From positions 53,298,319 through 53,362,318 of the forward strand of contig JACMZG010001863.1 in assembly GCA_018340805.1 (NCBI GenBank): 64,000 nucleotides of DNA, read 5' to 3'. Of the stretch, positions 15,243 through 28,900 are shown in pieces. The DNA is from Microvelia longipes. Lineage: Eukaryota > Arthropoda > Insecta > Hemiptera > Veliidae. Position 1 is the stretch's first letter. Each line of letters opens with the position of its first letter. The position numbers and the translations under genes were made by a program. The notes under the pieces are model-generated. The model did not search any database. It was not told the DNA's origin and saw nothing but the letters and a program-made list of their open reading frames with translations.

Positions 15243-18200
15243 TATATTTTTTAATTGAGTAAAATAAATTAGAAAATAAAAAAACAGGCACTACAGACAT
15301 CTAAATTAAAAAAATATATAAAAAAGGAATCAAGTATTAAAAAAAAGCAAATTTGCTAAAGGGTTAGTTCCATAAAAAATAAAAACATATTGAACGGAAA
15401 ATATTAAAAATAAAAATCAAGGAAGTCAGCAGTCAAAATTTACTCACTTATAAGGGGGGGGGGGGAGGCGGAGGAAGGAATAAACTAATCAAAAGTGCAA
15501 AGTGAAATAGCAAAAAAAATGTTTCTTTTAAGTTAAACGTTACATATTTTAAGCCTTGATTGCAAAAATGAGTTAAATCAAAGGAATCAAGTGGGATCAG
15601 TTTTGTATTTTCCATGGCTAGCATGGATCAGGAAGGGCTTGCATGCATCAGGAAGGGCATTGAGAACAAATAGCATTAGGAGGGAAGAGCAATCTTTAAA
15701 TTTTTAAAATCCACACATGTTTAGTCGTTGCAAATTTGAACTAATGCTGATATTGAGATGAAACTTGGCACATATGTTAGTCATATACATGGCTACATGC
15801 ATGCCAAATTTCAATCGGATCTCATCATTTTTCCGTTTTATGATTTTTTGAAATATTCAAGTCATTGTTGCAGCGACGTCATAAAAAAATGTTTTCTAAA
15901 TAGCACAACTATAGGGGTAGACTGATTTTTCGAAGTTTCAACTCTCTGGCATAAATACACAAGGAGCTATATATGTGTGTCTGATGATAACAGACACACG
16001 GCACATACATATAAGATATACTTGTCGTATTAAAACAAAACTTTATATACTTATTTATTAAGTAAAGATACCAACTTGTACCAAATTTCATCTTAATTGG
16101 ATTGTTTTCTGATTTTTTACAATTTTTTTAATAATCATACCTAAGTCATTTGATAAAAATTGAACTTATGCTGATAATGAGATGAAACTTGGCATATTTG
16201 TTAGTCTTATACATAGCCACATGCATGTTAAATTTCAATCAAATCGCATCATTTTTCTGCGTCATATAATTTCTCAAAATTTTTGCAAAGTCATGACACA
16301 AAATTATTGCTGGTAAATGACGTCATAAAAAACCGAATAGCACAACTACAGTGGTAGACTGATTTTTCGTACAAAGTTTCAACTCTCCAGCATAAATACA
16401 CAAGGAGCTACGATGATAACAGACACACACTTACACAAAGACAGACAACTTTGCAAAAACCACTCAGGAGGTCTTATAAACACATGAATCAGATGATTCC
16501 GTTTACATCCCTGTTTCAGATTTTTTTGCAAACACAATACTTTTCCCTTTTCCTATAAAAATTAATAAAAGCATATATTTATAAGAAGGTGCACTCATGA
16601 AAGAAAAAATTTAGTACTCATTTATTAACTATTATTCAGTTATTGCTGCCTCCGTAGCCGTGGTCGTTTAGTACTGGACTTCGGCACCGGAGGTCCGGGG
16701 TTCACAGCCCGGGCTATGCTCTCAGTTTATTATGAATAGAATTTGTTCTAAAAATAACTTTCGCCAACTTTAGCTTCACTTTGAGCATAGTAGATGTGAC
16801 CCACCCGAGGTGGTTCCCGCAGGGCGAATACCCTGAAGGGCCAAAAGGCCCTAAAACGGGCATTATTATTATTATTATTCAGTTATTAAAAATCTAGTAA
16901 CTTAAAAAAAAATATTGATTTTAACAATGAAATCCCAAGGTCTTATTGACCTGATAAACTCTTTTTCAGGCTAGCCTAAATTTCATGAGAAAATAAAAAT
17001 GATTTGAAAAGATGCAGGCAAAGGTCAATGTGGAAGGTAAAGGATTTAGTTTAATATTATCCGCAACCTTCAGCTCAATATAACAGAGGTCAACCATAAT
17101 ACACGGTCTCCTTCACACATGGTAACAGTCCCCGACGTGTATTTAAGGTCATTATTATTTACTTGTCTCTATTTACCTTTAATATTATTTTATTGGAATG
17201 CCTATTAAATAAAAACAAGTTGACAACCGAAGAACAAGGCATCTCTTCCAATAGGCTTCAAAATTACAATACATGAAACGTTGAGTAAAAATTTAAATAC
17301 ATCAGAAAAGTGCCGATTCATTCATTTAAATGAGCTTCTATTCTTGGGATTTATGGGTGCTGAAATGTTTGATCAATAAACTGGGAGTTATGTTGTTTTT
17401 GCTAATGCATGAAACCTTGACTAATGTATAATATGTATAATACTAATATGTACATAATATGTAACAATATAATGTATGTAATATGTAATATGTATAATAC
17501 TAATATGTATGTAATATGTAATAATATAATGTATGTAAAATGTAATAATAATATGTAATATGTAATAATAATATGTAATATGTATAATACTAATGCTAAT
17601 AAATAATACCTCCTCTTCTCGTAGGAGGTAGGCTTGATTCTGAGCTCAATAAAATTTAGTAGTAAATTTATAAAAAACTTTTGAGTATAAAGAAAAAAGG
17701 AAAAATTGTTACATTCCAATAAGGGGAAAAAACCATTAAGTTCAAAGCACTAATTTTTCTTCCCAATAGACGCGTTATTATTTCTAAGAGAATAACAAAC
17801 TACTTTGTACAAAAATCAGTCTATTGGAGTAGTTATGCTATCCAGAAAATAATTTTTTATGACTTCCTTAACCTGCAATAATGGCTCGACTAAATTTTCG
17901 AAAAATTATATAAAGCAGTAAAAATTTGCCATCATTTTGAGATTTGGCACGCATGTAGCCATATATAAAACTAATATATGTGCTAAGTTTCATCTCATTA
18001 TGGGGATCAGTTCAATTTTTATCAAATGACTTGTGTACGTTTTTTAAAAATTGTAAACAAATGGGCAAATAATCTGTGATTTTGAATGAGATTTGAATGA
18101 GATCTGTGATTTGTCTATCACAGCGCACCAACATCGTTGAGTCGAAAAAGAAGAGGAAGAATATTACTAATTCTATTTAGTTTTTACATTTATAATGTCT

Positions 18201-21200
18201 TTCTTTTAGCTGTTTTCTTATAATTATTCCTGGCACTGATGATGGCCTCATGTAGGTTGAAAGCTCTTTGAATAAATTTATAGTTTTGTGGAGAGACTCT
18301 TTTCTTCGTTCCTTTCAAATAATCTAATTATGATGAAATTTGGTACAAGTGTATACCCCAACAAAATAAATAAGTACATTAAGTTTCGTATCAATATGAC
18401 AAGTATACCCATGATTTCAGTTGGATCATGAAAGTTAAGTAGCATTGAGCGTGTTCAGTGAAATGGGTGTATGTGAGGATGAGCTAAGCGAGTCCGAAGA
18501 CTTATTGCAGTATATTTAACAACTTGTATACTCTTAGGATGAGAGAAGGGACTCCGAAGTAGAGAGGATGAGTAGCAAATCCGATGTGATGAGGAAAAGT
18601 TACTAAGTACCCCGCACCCAATATTTTTTACTGCTCAAGTTATGAGCAAGAATTTGATTAATAAGCAAGAAAAGCAGATTTCAAAGAAAATCTAGCTTGC
18701 AGACCACAGTACCAGAATTTTTAATGTTGGACCTTTCTGCTTCAAGAAATACAGTCGGACCTCCATATAACAAACTTCTATACAACGAAAGTCTCTATGT
18801 AACGAATTTTTTTACGTTCCCTTGAATTTTGTGTTTAAAAGTGTTTCTATTTAACGGAAAAAAAATTCTATATAACGAACAAAATTTCCAGAAATAAAGA
18901 TAAAGACAAGACCCGCAAACTTTCAAGGAATTGACCAAAACGGCACTTCTGTTTTTCTGTAATTTCCCAGAACAATTATTTATTGATTCTCGCCCTGCCT
19001 TATTTAATTTTGCGAACTCTTTCTTTACAATTTTCTATGAAATTAGGATTAACACAGCATAGAACTAAAAATCTTTCAGTTTTAACTTGGTATTCGGTCT
19101 GACCAGTTCGTTTGTAAACTTTTTATTTGTTTGTAAATAGAGTTTATTAAAATGTCAAAACGGAAACCGATGTCCCTTTCTGAAAAAATCAATTTATTAA
19201 AAGATTCTGACGATGGAGTCAAAAACAAAGACTTGTCTCTGACGTATAAAATCACTCCTAGTTCTATATCAACAATTTTAAAAAATCGGGAACCTATACT
19301 TAGGTTATACGAAACGAGTGGCGATTTAAAAAAAAGTTCTCGAGTATGCAAGTATGAAGACATTGATGACGCAATTTACAGTGGGTGGCAATGTTAAGGG
19401 ACAAAAATATGCCTGTGACAGGACCACTAATAAAAGAAAAAGCTGCTGAATTATGCAACTGCGAGGTTATTATTCATCCTAAATACATTAAAATATCATA
19501 AAATAGTACAGAGTTATTTATTTTTTCAATTTCTATACAACAAAATTTCTATGTAACAAATTTTTTCACTAGAACTTTTAAGTTCGTTATATAGAGGTCC
19601 GACTGTATTTGTTAATAAGAGGGTTTTGAGTAAATTTAATATTAAATACTTAAATACATTATTATGAAATATCAATTTAAAAAGATTTCGTAGACAAATT
19701 AGAGTTATCCTCTTTCCAATGGAATGTTTTAAAGTGAAGCTCTAAGGAAGTGCAAGAGAGGAGGGGATGGGGGAGGGGGTAGAGAGTAAAACTTACTGCA
19801 GAGATAATGATGGTAGTACTTTGGCTGATTATTACAACTTAATAAATCCAATCCAAAGATATCTGTCCAATCAGTAAAACACATCTATTACCACAATAAA
19901 TACCAATAAACAAAGCAATAAATACCAATAAATAAACCAATTTCAAACACCAATAGTTTAAATGTAAAATTCTAACATAAATTTGTAATAATTAATTAAA
20001 ACAGAATTAAATCTAACTACCATATTTTATGTACAAAAAATAAGTTTTTAGTTACTTTCTGTGCAGACAAAGTAACTTAATTTATCTTCAATTTTAACTC
20101 ACTTTTTTTCCAAAAGTTTTTTTTTGTAACTTTAAAGTAATTATTTTACTGAGGCTCTCAAAAAAACTATTAAAATTTGGTATAAAACTACATTAATAGA
20201 AATTATAATAATAGATATTAAGAAAACAAGAATAGGTTTGATTTAAACTCAACCACAAAACTGTGTCGGATCAACCATTTTGAAAAACCTAGCATGAGCA
20301 GGGGGTCAAGATTAGGTTACTGAATTAACCTCCTCATCTTAAGCTCAATATAAATTCTCAACTCTGTATTTACTGAATTAACCTCCTCATCTTAAGCTCA
20401 AAATAAATTCTCAACTCTGTAATTACAAGATAGTTACTGATAACCTCCTCATCTTAAGCTCAAATAAAATTCTCAACTCTACAAGATAAGGTTACTGAAT
20501 TAACCTCCTCATCTTAAGCTCAATATAAATTCTCAACTCTGTATTTACAAGATAAGGTTACTGAATTAACCTCCTCATCTTAAGCTCAATATAAATTCTC
20601 AACTCTGTAATTACAGATAAGGTTACTGAATTAACCTCCTCCTCATTTAAGCTCAAATATAAATTCTCAACTCTGTATTACAAGATAAGGTTACTGAATA
20701 ACCTCCCTCCTCATCTTAAGCTCAATATAAATTCTTCAACCTGTATTTACAAGATAAGGTTACTGAATTAACCTCCCTCCTCATCTTAAGCTCAAATAAA
20801 ATTCTCAACTCTGTATTTACAAAAGGTTACTGAATTAACCTCCCTCCTCATCTTAAGCTCAATATAAATTCTCAACTCTGTATTTACAAGATAAGGTTAC
20901 TGAATTAACCTCCCTCCTCATCTTAAGCTCAATATAAATTCTCAACTCTGTATTTACAAGATAAGGTTACTGAATTAACCTCCCTCCTCATCTTAAGCTC
21001 AATATAAATTCTCAACTCTGTAATTACAAGGTTTCATAATAGAAATGACACAATATTAGTGTTGACTTTAATTTAAACCACAAGGCAAAAAGCTAATTTT
21101 CATGACAAATTTACACTTATTAAGTTTCCTGTTTGGTAAGCCTTTAAGTGGTAAGAACTCCAAGTATCAATTATTTACTTACAACTAAAACCTAATCCTC

Positions 21201-24200
21201 AACAAATTTAAGTAAAATAACGGCACCACATATATAAAAATCTAAAGCTAATTAAATCTTACACAAAAATCTAAAACATTTAAAAATAACAAAATATATA
21301 TAAAACAAAACAAAAATTACATACTCAATGAAAGTGTAATTAACAACTATTACAATAAAATAACTAGATAAGGTAAAATTAAGAATAAAAAAATAAAATA
21401 TAAGGACTTACCAGGAACGGTGGAAGTAGCATTGAATATGGTTGCGTTGTCGAAGTTAGCGAAGGATGTTTGTGTCTGAGGTTGCGTCGGGGAAAATGGA
21501 TCAACTAATCCACGTTGCGGTTGCGCGTTACCATTAGTATACAGTTTTATATTGTTATTCTCTCCGTTGTTTAGTTCTAATTTAGCCTGCAAAAACATTC
21601 AACATTCAATCGTTGAGCTATTGAATAGAATTACACAAATAAAAAGTATTTAGCTATGCTCCTTCTCCCTACTTTGGATTTTGTGATATATTTATGACAA
21701 AAATAAACTTTATAATATCATTATTTTTTTTAAAAAAGTCATTTTTAATTTTTCAACATTCACAAAATTTTTACAAACATTTAAGTAATTTGTTAAAATA
21801 TATACACAAAAAATAGTTATCGAAACAATAAAAATATCTTTATAAAATTGAAAAACCCCACAAATCCTAGAATTGAGTGTGGGGGAAACAATTATAATGA
21901 CAATTTAAAAAAAAAAACAAGAAAGAGTGTTAATTATTGTATTAAAAATTTATTTTTTATATTAGTTATGTAAAAGTTTAATTATGTTTATTATATTTGT
22001 TAATAATATTATAGGTACATCATATATATACATTATATTTATTGTTATGTTTGTTTCATTGTTTTTTTATAGTTATTTATTATTATTATCAGATTATTTA
22101 TTATTATATTATTAATTATTAGATTAAATATTAGTGATTTAAACAACAAATGGTGGGTTACTTTTAAAGAAAACAGTTGCCAGACATTTCATTTGTCTGA
22201 CATTTCATTATTAATTATAATTAATAATGAAATGTCAGAAAAGTATGTATGTCAGTTAAGTTTGAGATCACTATGTTATAACATAGTGATTTAAAACTTA
22301 ACTTAACATAGTGATCACTATGTTATAACATAGTGATATCTAACTTAACTTAACATAGTGATCTCTAACTTAACTTAACATAGTGATCTCTAACTTAACT
22401 TCATCACTAACATAGTGAATTAACTAACTTAACATAGTGATCACTTATGTTATAACATAGTGATTCTACTTAACTTAACATAGTGATCTCTAACTTAACT
22501 TAACATAGTGATCTCTAACTTAACTTAACATAGTGATCACTATGTTATAACTACATCTAACACATATCACTATGTTATAACATAATGATCTCAAACTTAA
22601 CGTTTGTATAACTCAATTTTTCTACCCTCACAAACAAATAATATCTAAATAATAATTTCTGACAAAGAGGAAAATGATAATTACCTTAGTAATATGATTA
22701 TTAGACGTATTGTTGCTGGAAGTAGTCGGGGGCGGAATTGTTGCATGCAGTGTAGTATTGTTTTGACTAGAATTGCTTAAACCATTAAAAGAAGACATCT
22801 TCATGGCTATACTTGGCTCCACGTAATACCTAAACATACCAATCATTTAAATAATACCAACCTAACAAACTTCATACAATATTACAACATGGTATATCTC
22901 GAATTGTGTAACACTGAGAGCCATATTCGATTTCATCCTCACTACTTCTGACATGCTTCACTAGTCCTCAGAATATAAAATTAACCTAATTTATATTGGA
23001 TACCTTCACTCGTCCTCAGAGAGTTAAAAAAAAATCTGTTTTATCTCCAGACGGTGTACAGTGTGAAGTTTATTGACTAGTTTTTAGGGAGTAAAGAAAC
23101 ACTTTTCACTCCCAAGGGAGAAAAAGTTACTTTTCACTCCCTTGGGAGTAAAAAGTGTTTGATATTATTTGGGTTAGAGTCAATAATATCCATTTTTTTG
23201 GAAGTGAAATCCTCTAAATTTATCAAGGGGAGCGACCAATTTCTATAACACTTTCCGAAAGCAGCACCCTCCAAAATTTATGAGGGACCTAACCAAAAAA
23301 AATTTATTTGGTTCAAAATCTAAGTCAAATAAAGTTGTTTGTCAAAAAATTGATTTTTTTGGGGGGCAGTACCCCCAAATTTTTTTTAAGGAGAACTTCC
23401 AAAATGCTATTTTTTCCCTTGCGGTTATCTCCCTCATCTTTCCTTTGGGAATTAATAGTCATAACTCCCTCGACTTTGCTTCAGGAGTTAAATTCTTTGG
23501 TTCCCTAGGATTTCACCATAGGAACCAACTCTTTATTCCCTTGGTGAATAAATAACTAATATTCCTATCCTATATTGAATATATTCAGTATTGAATATTC
23601 CTTCATTAAAGCCTCTTAGAGAAAGAAGTTGATTTCATCTAAGTTATAATGATTTTATTTTTAATGATGTCGAACAAAAACTATTACCCTGACAGCACAA
23701 CTAGACATACAAATTGATTTTTGTATTAAGTTTAAACACTCTAGCATAAACACACTAGTAACTATGATTATAACACACACACACACATATACACAGAACT
23801 GTTAGTAAAAATCAAGGAGGTCTTAGGAAAATCAAAGCAAGGCAAAGGTGGTCTTAAAAACGGATAATTTAGGTAAAATCCCAGCTTTTAGGTTTTAGTG
23901 CGATAACAATATATTTCCAGTATATCTAAGGTTTAAATGGGAGTCACCCATGGTGTAGTGGTTAAGGTACGTGGCCAATACACAGAATGAATGGACTTTA
24001 AACTCCTGAGTTTATTTAGTCATGGGTTCAATCCCAGCATGGGCCACTGGGATTTTTATGAAAGAGATAAAAATTCTGCGTACCACGTCCTTCAGAAGGG
24101 ACGTAAAGCCGGTGGTCTCGAGCCTGTGCATTGTCAGGTACTCTTTAAAGATCCCTCATCCTAAATGAAACTGGGTATAGGCAAAATTTATGACCTCCTG

Positions 24201-25836
24201 GTAGATTCATTATAATACTATAGTGTGTCTGCCTTGTAGTTTAAAGTGTGTGGAGGTTTTGTTTAACAGCGAGGGCACGTGTTGTTCCTAGTTTTCACTA
24301 GACTATAAGAGTCAGTGAAAATATGTATGATTGTTTGAAAAAAGCATGAGAGGAACCATAGAAATCCACGGATCTTCTGTCTAGATTAGATAAAATATAC
24401 CTACACTTGAAATTAAAAGAAATCGAACACTATCTTAAGGAGCTGGCAAAAAGGGTCCAACAACGTGGCCTACTTGCCTAGTAGTTACTACTCCCCCCCC
24501 CATATTACTTACTACTAAGGTTTAAATGAGGAAAAGTAAAAATCAATTATTAATGACATATTTTCTAAAAATTTAATTATTACTGCTTAGAAAGTAAAAT
24601 GACTATATTTAAAAAAAACTAAAAGTCACTTCTACCCTCGCATGGGTTATTCAATCAATTTGAATATAATGAGAATCTTTTAGTATTAAATAAATTTCAA
24701 TAAAATAAAAATTTTATACCAAATTTCAACTCTCTAGAATAAACACACGCGGAGTTACAATGACGACAGACAAACTCACATGCATGTTAGAAAAAACCAC
24801 ATGGGAGGTCTTTAAAAAAACTGAAACGGACAATTTGTGCTAACACAATACTTTTCCAATGTGCCTATGGTATAAAAGGAGAAGTAAAATACGTAATAAG
24901 AACAAACAAAATCGGGATATAAGCAATAAAGCAAGCATGGCCTATAACAACTCATCCCATACCTTTCTTATTAAATAAACAAAATATCAAATGAAATACT
25001 AATTTTTTATCAATTAAAATGTCTTTTGACTTGTTAAATTTCTTTAAAATATTTGTTTCAAACAACAAACTTAGTTGAAAATGCTCTGATAAATTGATAT
25101 CACAATACTGAAATATGATCTAACACTTAAAAATTTAGCAGTGATCCCAAACATAACAAACAGAAAACTAGACTAAATAATAACGAGTATAAATGGTATC
25201 AAAAGGGCAGAGCTTGATAAGACACCGAACAACACAGATAAAATATTATAAACACAAGAAATACAAAGAGATCAACTGGAAACAATAAAACAGTTTCCTC
25301 AGTTCTTATCTTTTGTTTGTTTAAAATTCAAACTAAAAAAAATGTTAAACTTCATCCTATACTGTAGGGACCTCATGTACAGTGTGTTCTAAAGTTTTTG
25401 AACACCTTTTTTCTTGGCTAAATTTCCTCTAAGCAACCCAACCTTTATTTTTAAACCTTGGGCACTTTTCTTATAAAATGTTTAAATAATATAAGTTTAT
25501 AAGCAATAAAAATAAGTAATAATATAAGTTTATAAGTAATAATAAATAAGTAAAGTAATAATATAAGTATTAATATAAATAATAATATAAAAGGTTTATA
25601 AGTAATAATATAAGTTTATAAGCAATAATAAATAAGTAATAATTTAAGTTTATAAGTAATAATATAAGTTTATAAGTTATAAATATAAGTATTTAAGTTA
25701 TAAGTAATAATAAAAATAAGTAATAATAAAAGTTTATTAAAAAAGCATTACAATAGTATAATTACTTTTCTTACACTGGCAAAAGAGAGAGTTGAAAGTC
25801 ACATTCTGAGTGATGCTTTACACACAAACAGATATA

Positions 25837-25931
<95 letters not shown>

Positions 25932-28900
25932 ATGGGAAATATAGACTAAAAATGCAAACTTAACCATTGGACACAAGGACACTAAAATATCAAGTATCGA
26001 AAATTTTTTGAAATTGATTAAATCTCCAAAATCGCCTTTTCTTGGAACAAATTGGGTACGGGTTACCTCGGAACTTCTCTTCATCACATCATATTCGCTA
26101 CACTCATCCTCCCAACTTCAGACTCGCTTTGCTCGTCCTCATTTTCAATATACAAATAAACAAATTCAATATACAAGTCGTCAAATTTTTATAATTAATA
26201 TTAAATATGTTTAAACTTGCTTTTGTTTTTTTGTTTATATTTTAGATTAAAAAAAATGTAAAGCCCTTTGGACCCTGAGTACTTAAATTCTGTTTTATTT
26301 GTTTGTTTTTATTTATATTTATTGCCTAATAATTTGCATTTTACTTTTATTTTTTGAAATCTGTAGGGAAATTTAAAACTATTATTTTATTTTATTTTTA
26401 TTAGTTTAAAAAACTGTTTCGGGAGAAATCCTGTAGTTTTGTAATTTTTTGAAATATATTTATTTTTGAATTGAATGGCAATTTATCCTGTAACACGTCC
26501 TCAGATAGTAAATTCATTAATCACTAGTAAATTCGTAATTTCACTGACCTTGTTTGATGCTGCTTAAATTTGTATTATACAACAAAAACAGAAAATATAC
26601 TTGTCGTATTGAAACGAAACTTAACACTTATTTATTACGAAAAGGTATACACTTGTACCAAATTTCAACTCAATTAGATAATTGTCCGATATTTAAAAAT
26701 TGCACACAATTAATTTCATAAAAATTAAACAAGTGCTGATAATAAGATTAAACCTGGCAAATATGTTAGTCTTATACACAGCTACATACGTGCCAAATGT
26801 TAATCCAATCGCAACATTTTTTCATTGTTTATGATTTTATGAAATTTTTGCTGAGTCATAATTGCAGGTTAGTGGCTTCATAAAAAAATATTTTCCTAAT
26901 AGCATAACTAACACATATAGACTGATTTTTGTACAAAGTTTCAACTCTATAGCATAAATATACTGGAAGCTACGATGATAACAGACTAACACAAATACAG
27001 GAAACTTTGTGAAAACTACTCAGGAGGTCTTAAAAACGCCTGAAACGGATAATTACATTGACATCCCAGTTTTTTTATTTTTTTGCAAACACAATACTTT
27101 TCCTATATACCTACGGTATAATTGAGGAAGAGTAAAAAATAAGTAAGATTAATAATATTGTAATCGAAACAAAATGTGCATTTCAACAAACCACTGCGTA
27201 TTAGTTTGTATAAATAAAGACGGAGTTTATTAATCAGAAAAACAATAAAACTATCGAGTCATGATTATGCAAATAACTACAAATTTACATTAATTAACCA
27301 TTTCATAGTAATTTAATAAAAATTGTATGAATTAAAAAAAACGAAAACGTTTAAATAAATACTATTAATACAACATTGAAATTTTAATTAAAAAATATTT
27401 AAATTTGACTGTACTAAAATAACACGACAATTTGAAACAATTAAAACATAAACAAGACAAAATACAAATAAATTATAAATATTAAAATAACCTTAAATAT
27501 TATTATATTTATTGTTAATATTAATTATTACTAATAACATAATATTAGGAAATAATATATTTTTCAATATTTTTGTTTATTCTGATTTTAATTTCTTCAA
27601 AAAAATTGAAGAATATTCTGGAATACTTATGTGTTTTATTGCTAACTGATTATGTAAGTAATGTTTAAATTGGGTTTCTGGTGTATTTTTTTTGGTTTAT
27701 GTTGCAAGTTGTATTATCTTGGCATGCATCACTCTTATAGCAAATTTTCAACATGAAAATGACATTTATTAGAGGCACGATTTAGGGCACTTATAGTATT
27801 ATATATGACTAACCTTTGTGCCAAGATCCATCTCATTATCAAAATTAGTTCAATTTTTATCAAATGACTTGTAAGGCTTTTTTAAAAATTTTAAACAATT
27901 GAAAAATAATCAAATTGCATTAAAATTTTGTACGAAATACCCCTTTATGTATTAATAATTATATTAAGTTTAGTTTCAATACAAGTATATTTACGGCTTT
28001 TGTTCGATTACCAAATTTAAGCAGGATTGAGTAAGTTCAGTGCCTGGATGAGTGACGGCTGAGAATAAAATTAATTTATTTTTTATCCCTGCGAGTCTCC
28101 GAGTCTAAAAATGTGTTGCAGAATAAATTTGATGATTATTGTATTCTGTATTCTGTATGATTATTGTATTCTGTGGACGAATGGAGCCAATCAGAAGTAG
28201 TTAGGAAAAGTTCCGAGATACCCTGTGTCCGATTTTTTGAAATAAATGAATGCATTTGATACAGTGCTCATACTGGTAACATTGACTTGAGAGGAGGAAT
28301 CACCCAGTGGTAATACTCCTTGGTATCATAAGTAAAAATATAGTTATTTAAGAACTTATTTTGAATAAATAATATTTTTACTTGTAAAAGAACATTATGA
28401 GCAATTGTTGTTACTATAATTATAACTGTCATATAATTTTTGATTGTTAATAATTTTAATAAGTAAGTTTAAAATAATTAATAAGTTCGGACAATATTTA
28501 AAGAAATACATTTGGACGCACTTTACAAGAAAACATTTAAAAACAAAAATTCACTAATGATAGCACTAAAGTTAAAAAAGAAATATCAGAAGACTACATA
28601 CATGGTGAAGGATGGAAGTAGTCAAATTTAAACAACAAATTCAAGCGGCTATAACTTTTAACTCGTCGATTGAAAAATATAAAATGAAAAAAAAAAAACT
28701 AGAACAGAGTTACAATGTTTATGCAATAGTGGTGAGTAGCAGAGCTGTGTTTAAGGAAGAAACCTGGGTAGTACCAGGCACATCTTGGTATATATCCACT
28801 CCTTCTACCCCCACCACTCTCTTCAACTGATAAAGCAACAAGTGATTTCAAATATCAACGTATGTCAAACAATAACAAACAAATTGTACTTAGTGTAAAA

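Noticed and set aside
16645..16735. tRNA gene on the plus strand
   Set aside because: A- and B-box-like segments are present, but no consistent cloverleaf or acceptor stem. The target duplications and the non-tRNA body show a SINE.
17402..17719. Minus-strand 105-codon hydrophobic frame
   Set aside because: AT-rich tandem repeat. The hydrophobicity comes from TAT/ATT codons, and there is no domain or splice structure.
23280..23555. Two overlapping plus-strand frames of 91 and 66 codons
   Set aside because: Composed of runs of A, T and G in a degenerate repeat. No recognisable protein and mutually exclusive frames.
23941..24025. tRNA gene at the head of the long SINE
   Set aside because: Same reasoning: the second copy at 60104 and the 14-bp direct repeats identify a retroposon.
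28730..28830. Possible extra drongo exon on the minus strand (GYIPRCAWYYPG-like, bounded by ag and gtttct)
   Set aside because: It would enter in phase 2 but leave in phase 1, breaking the perfect phase 2 join between exon 3 and exon 4, and it has no similarity to AGFG proteins.
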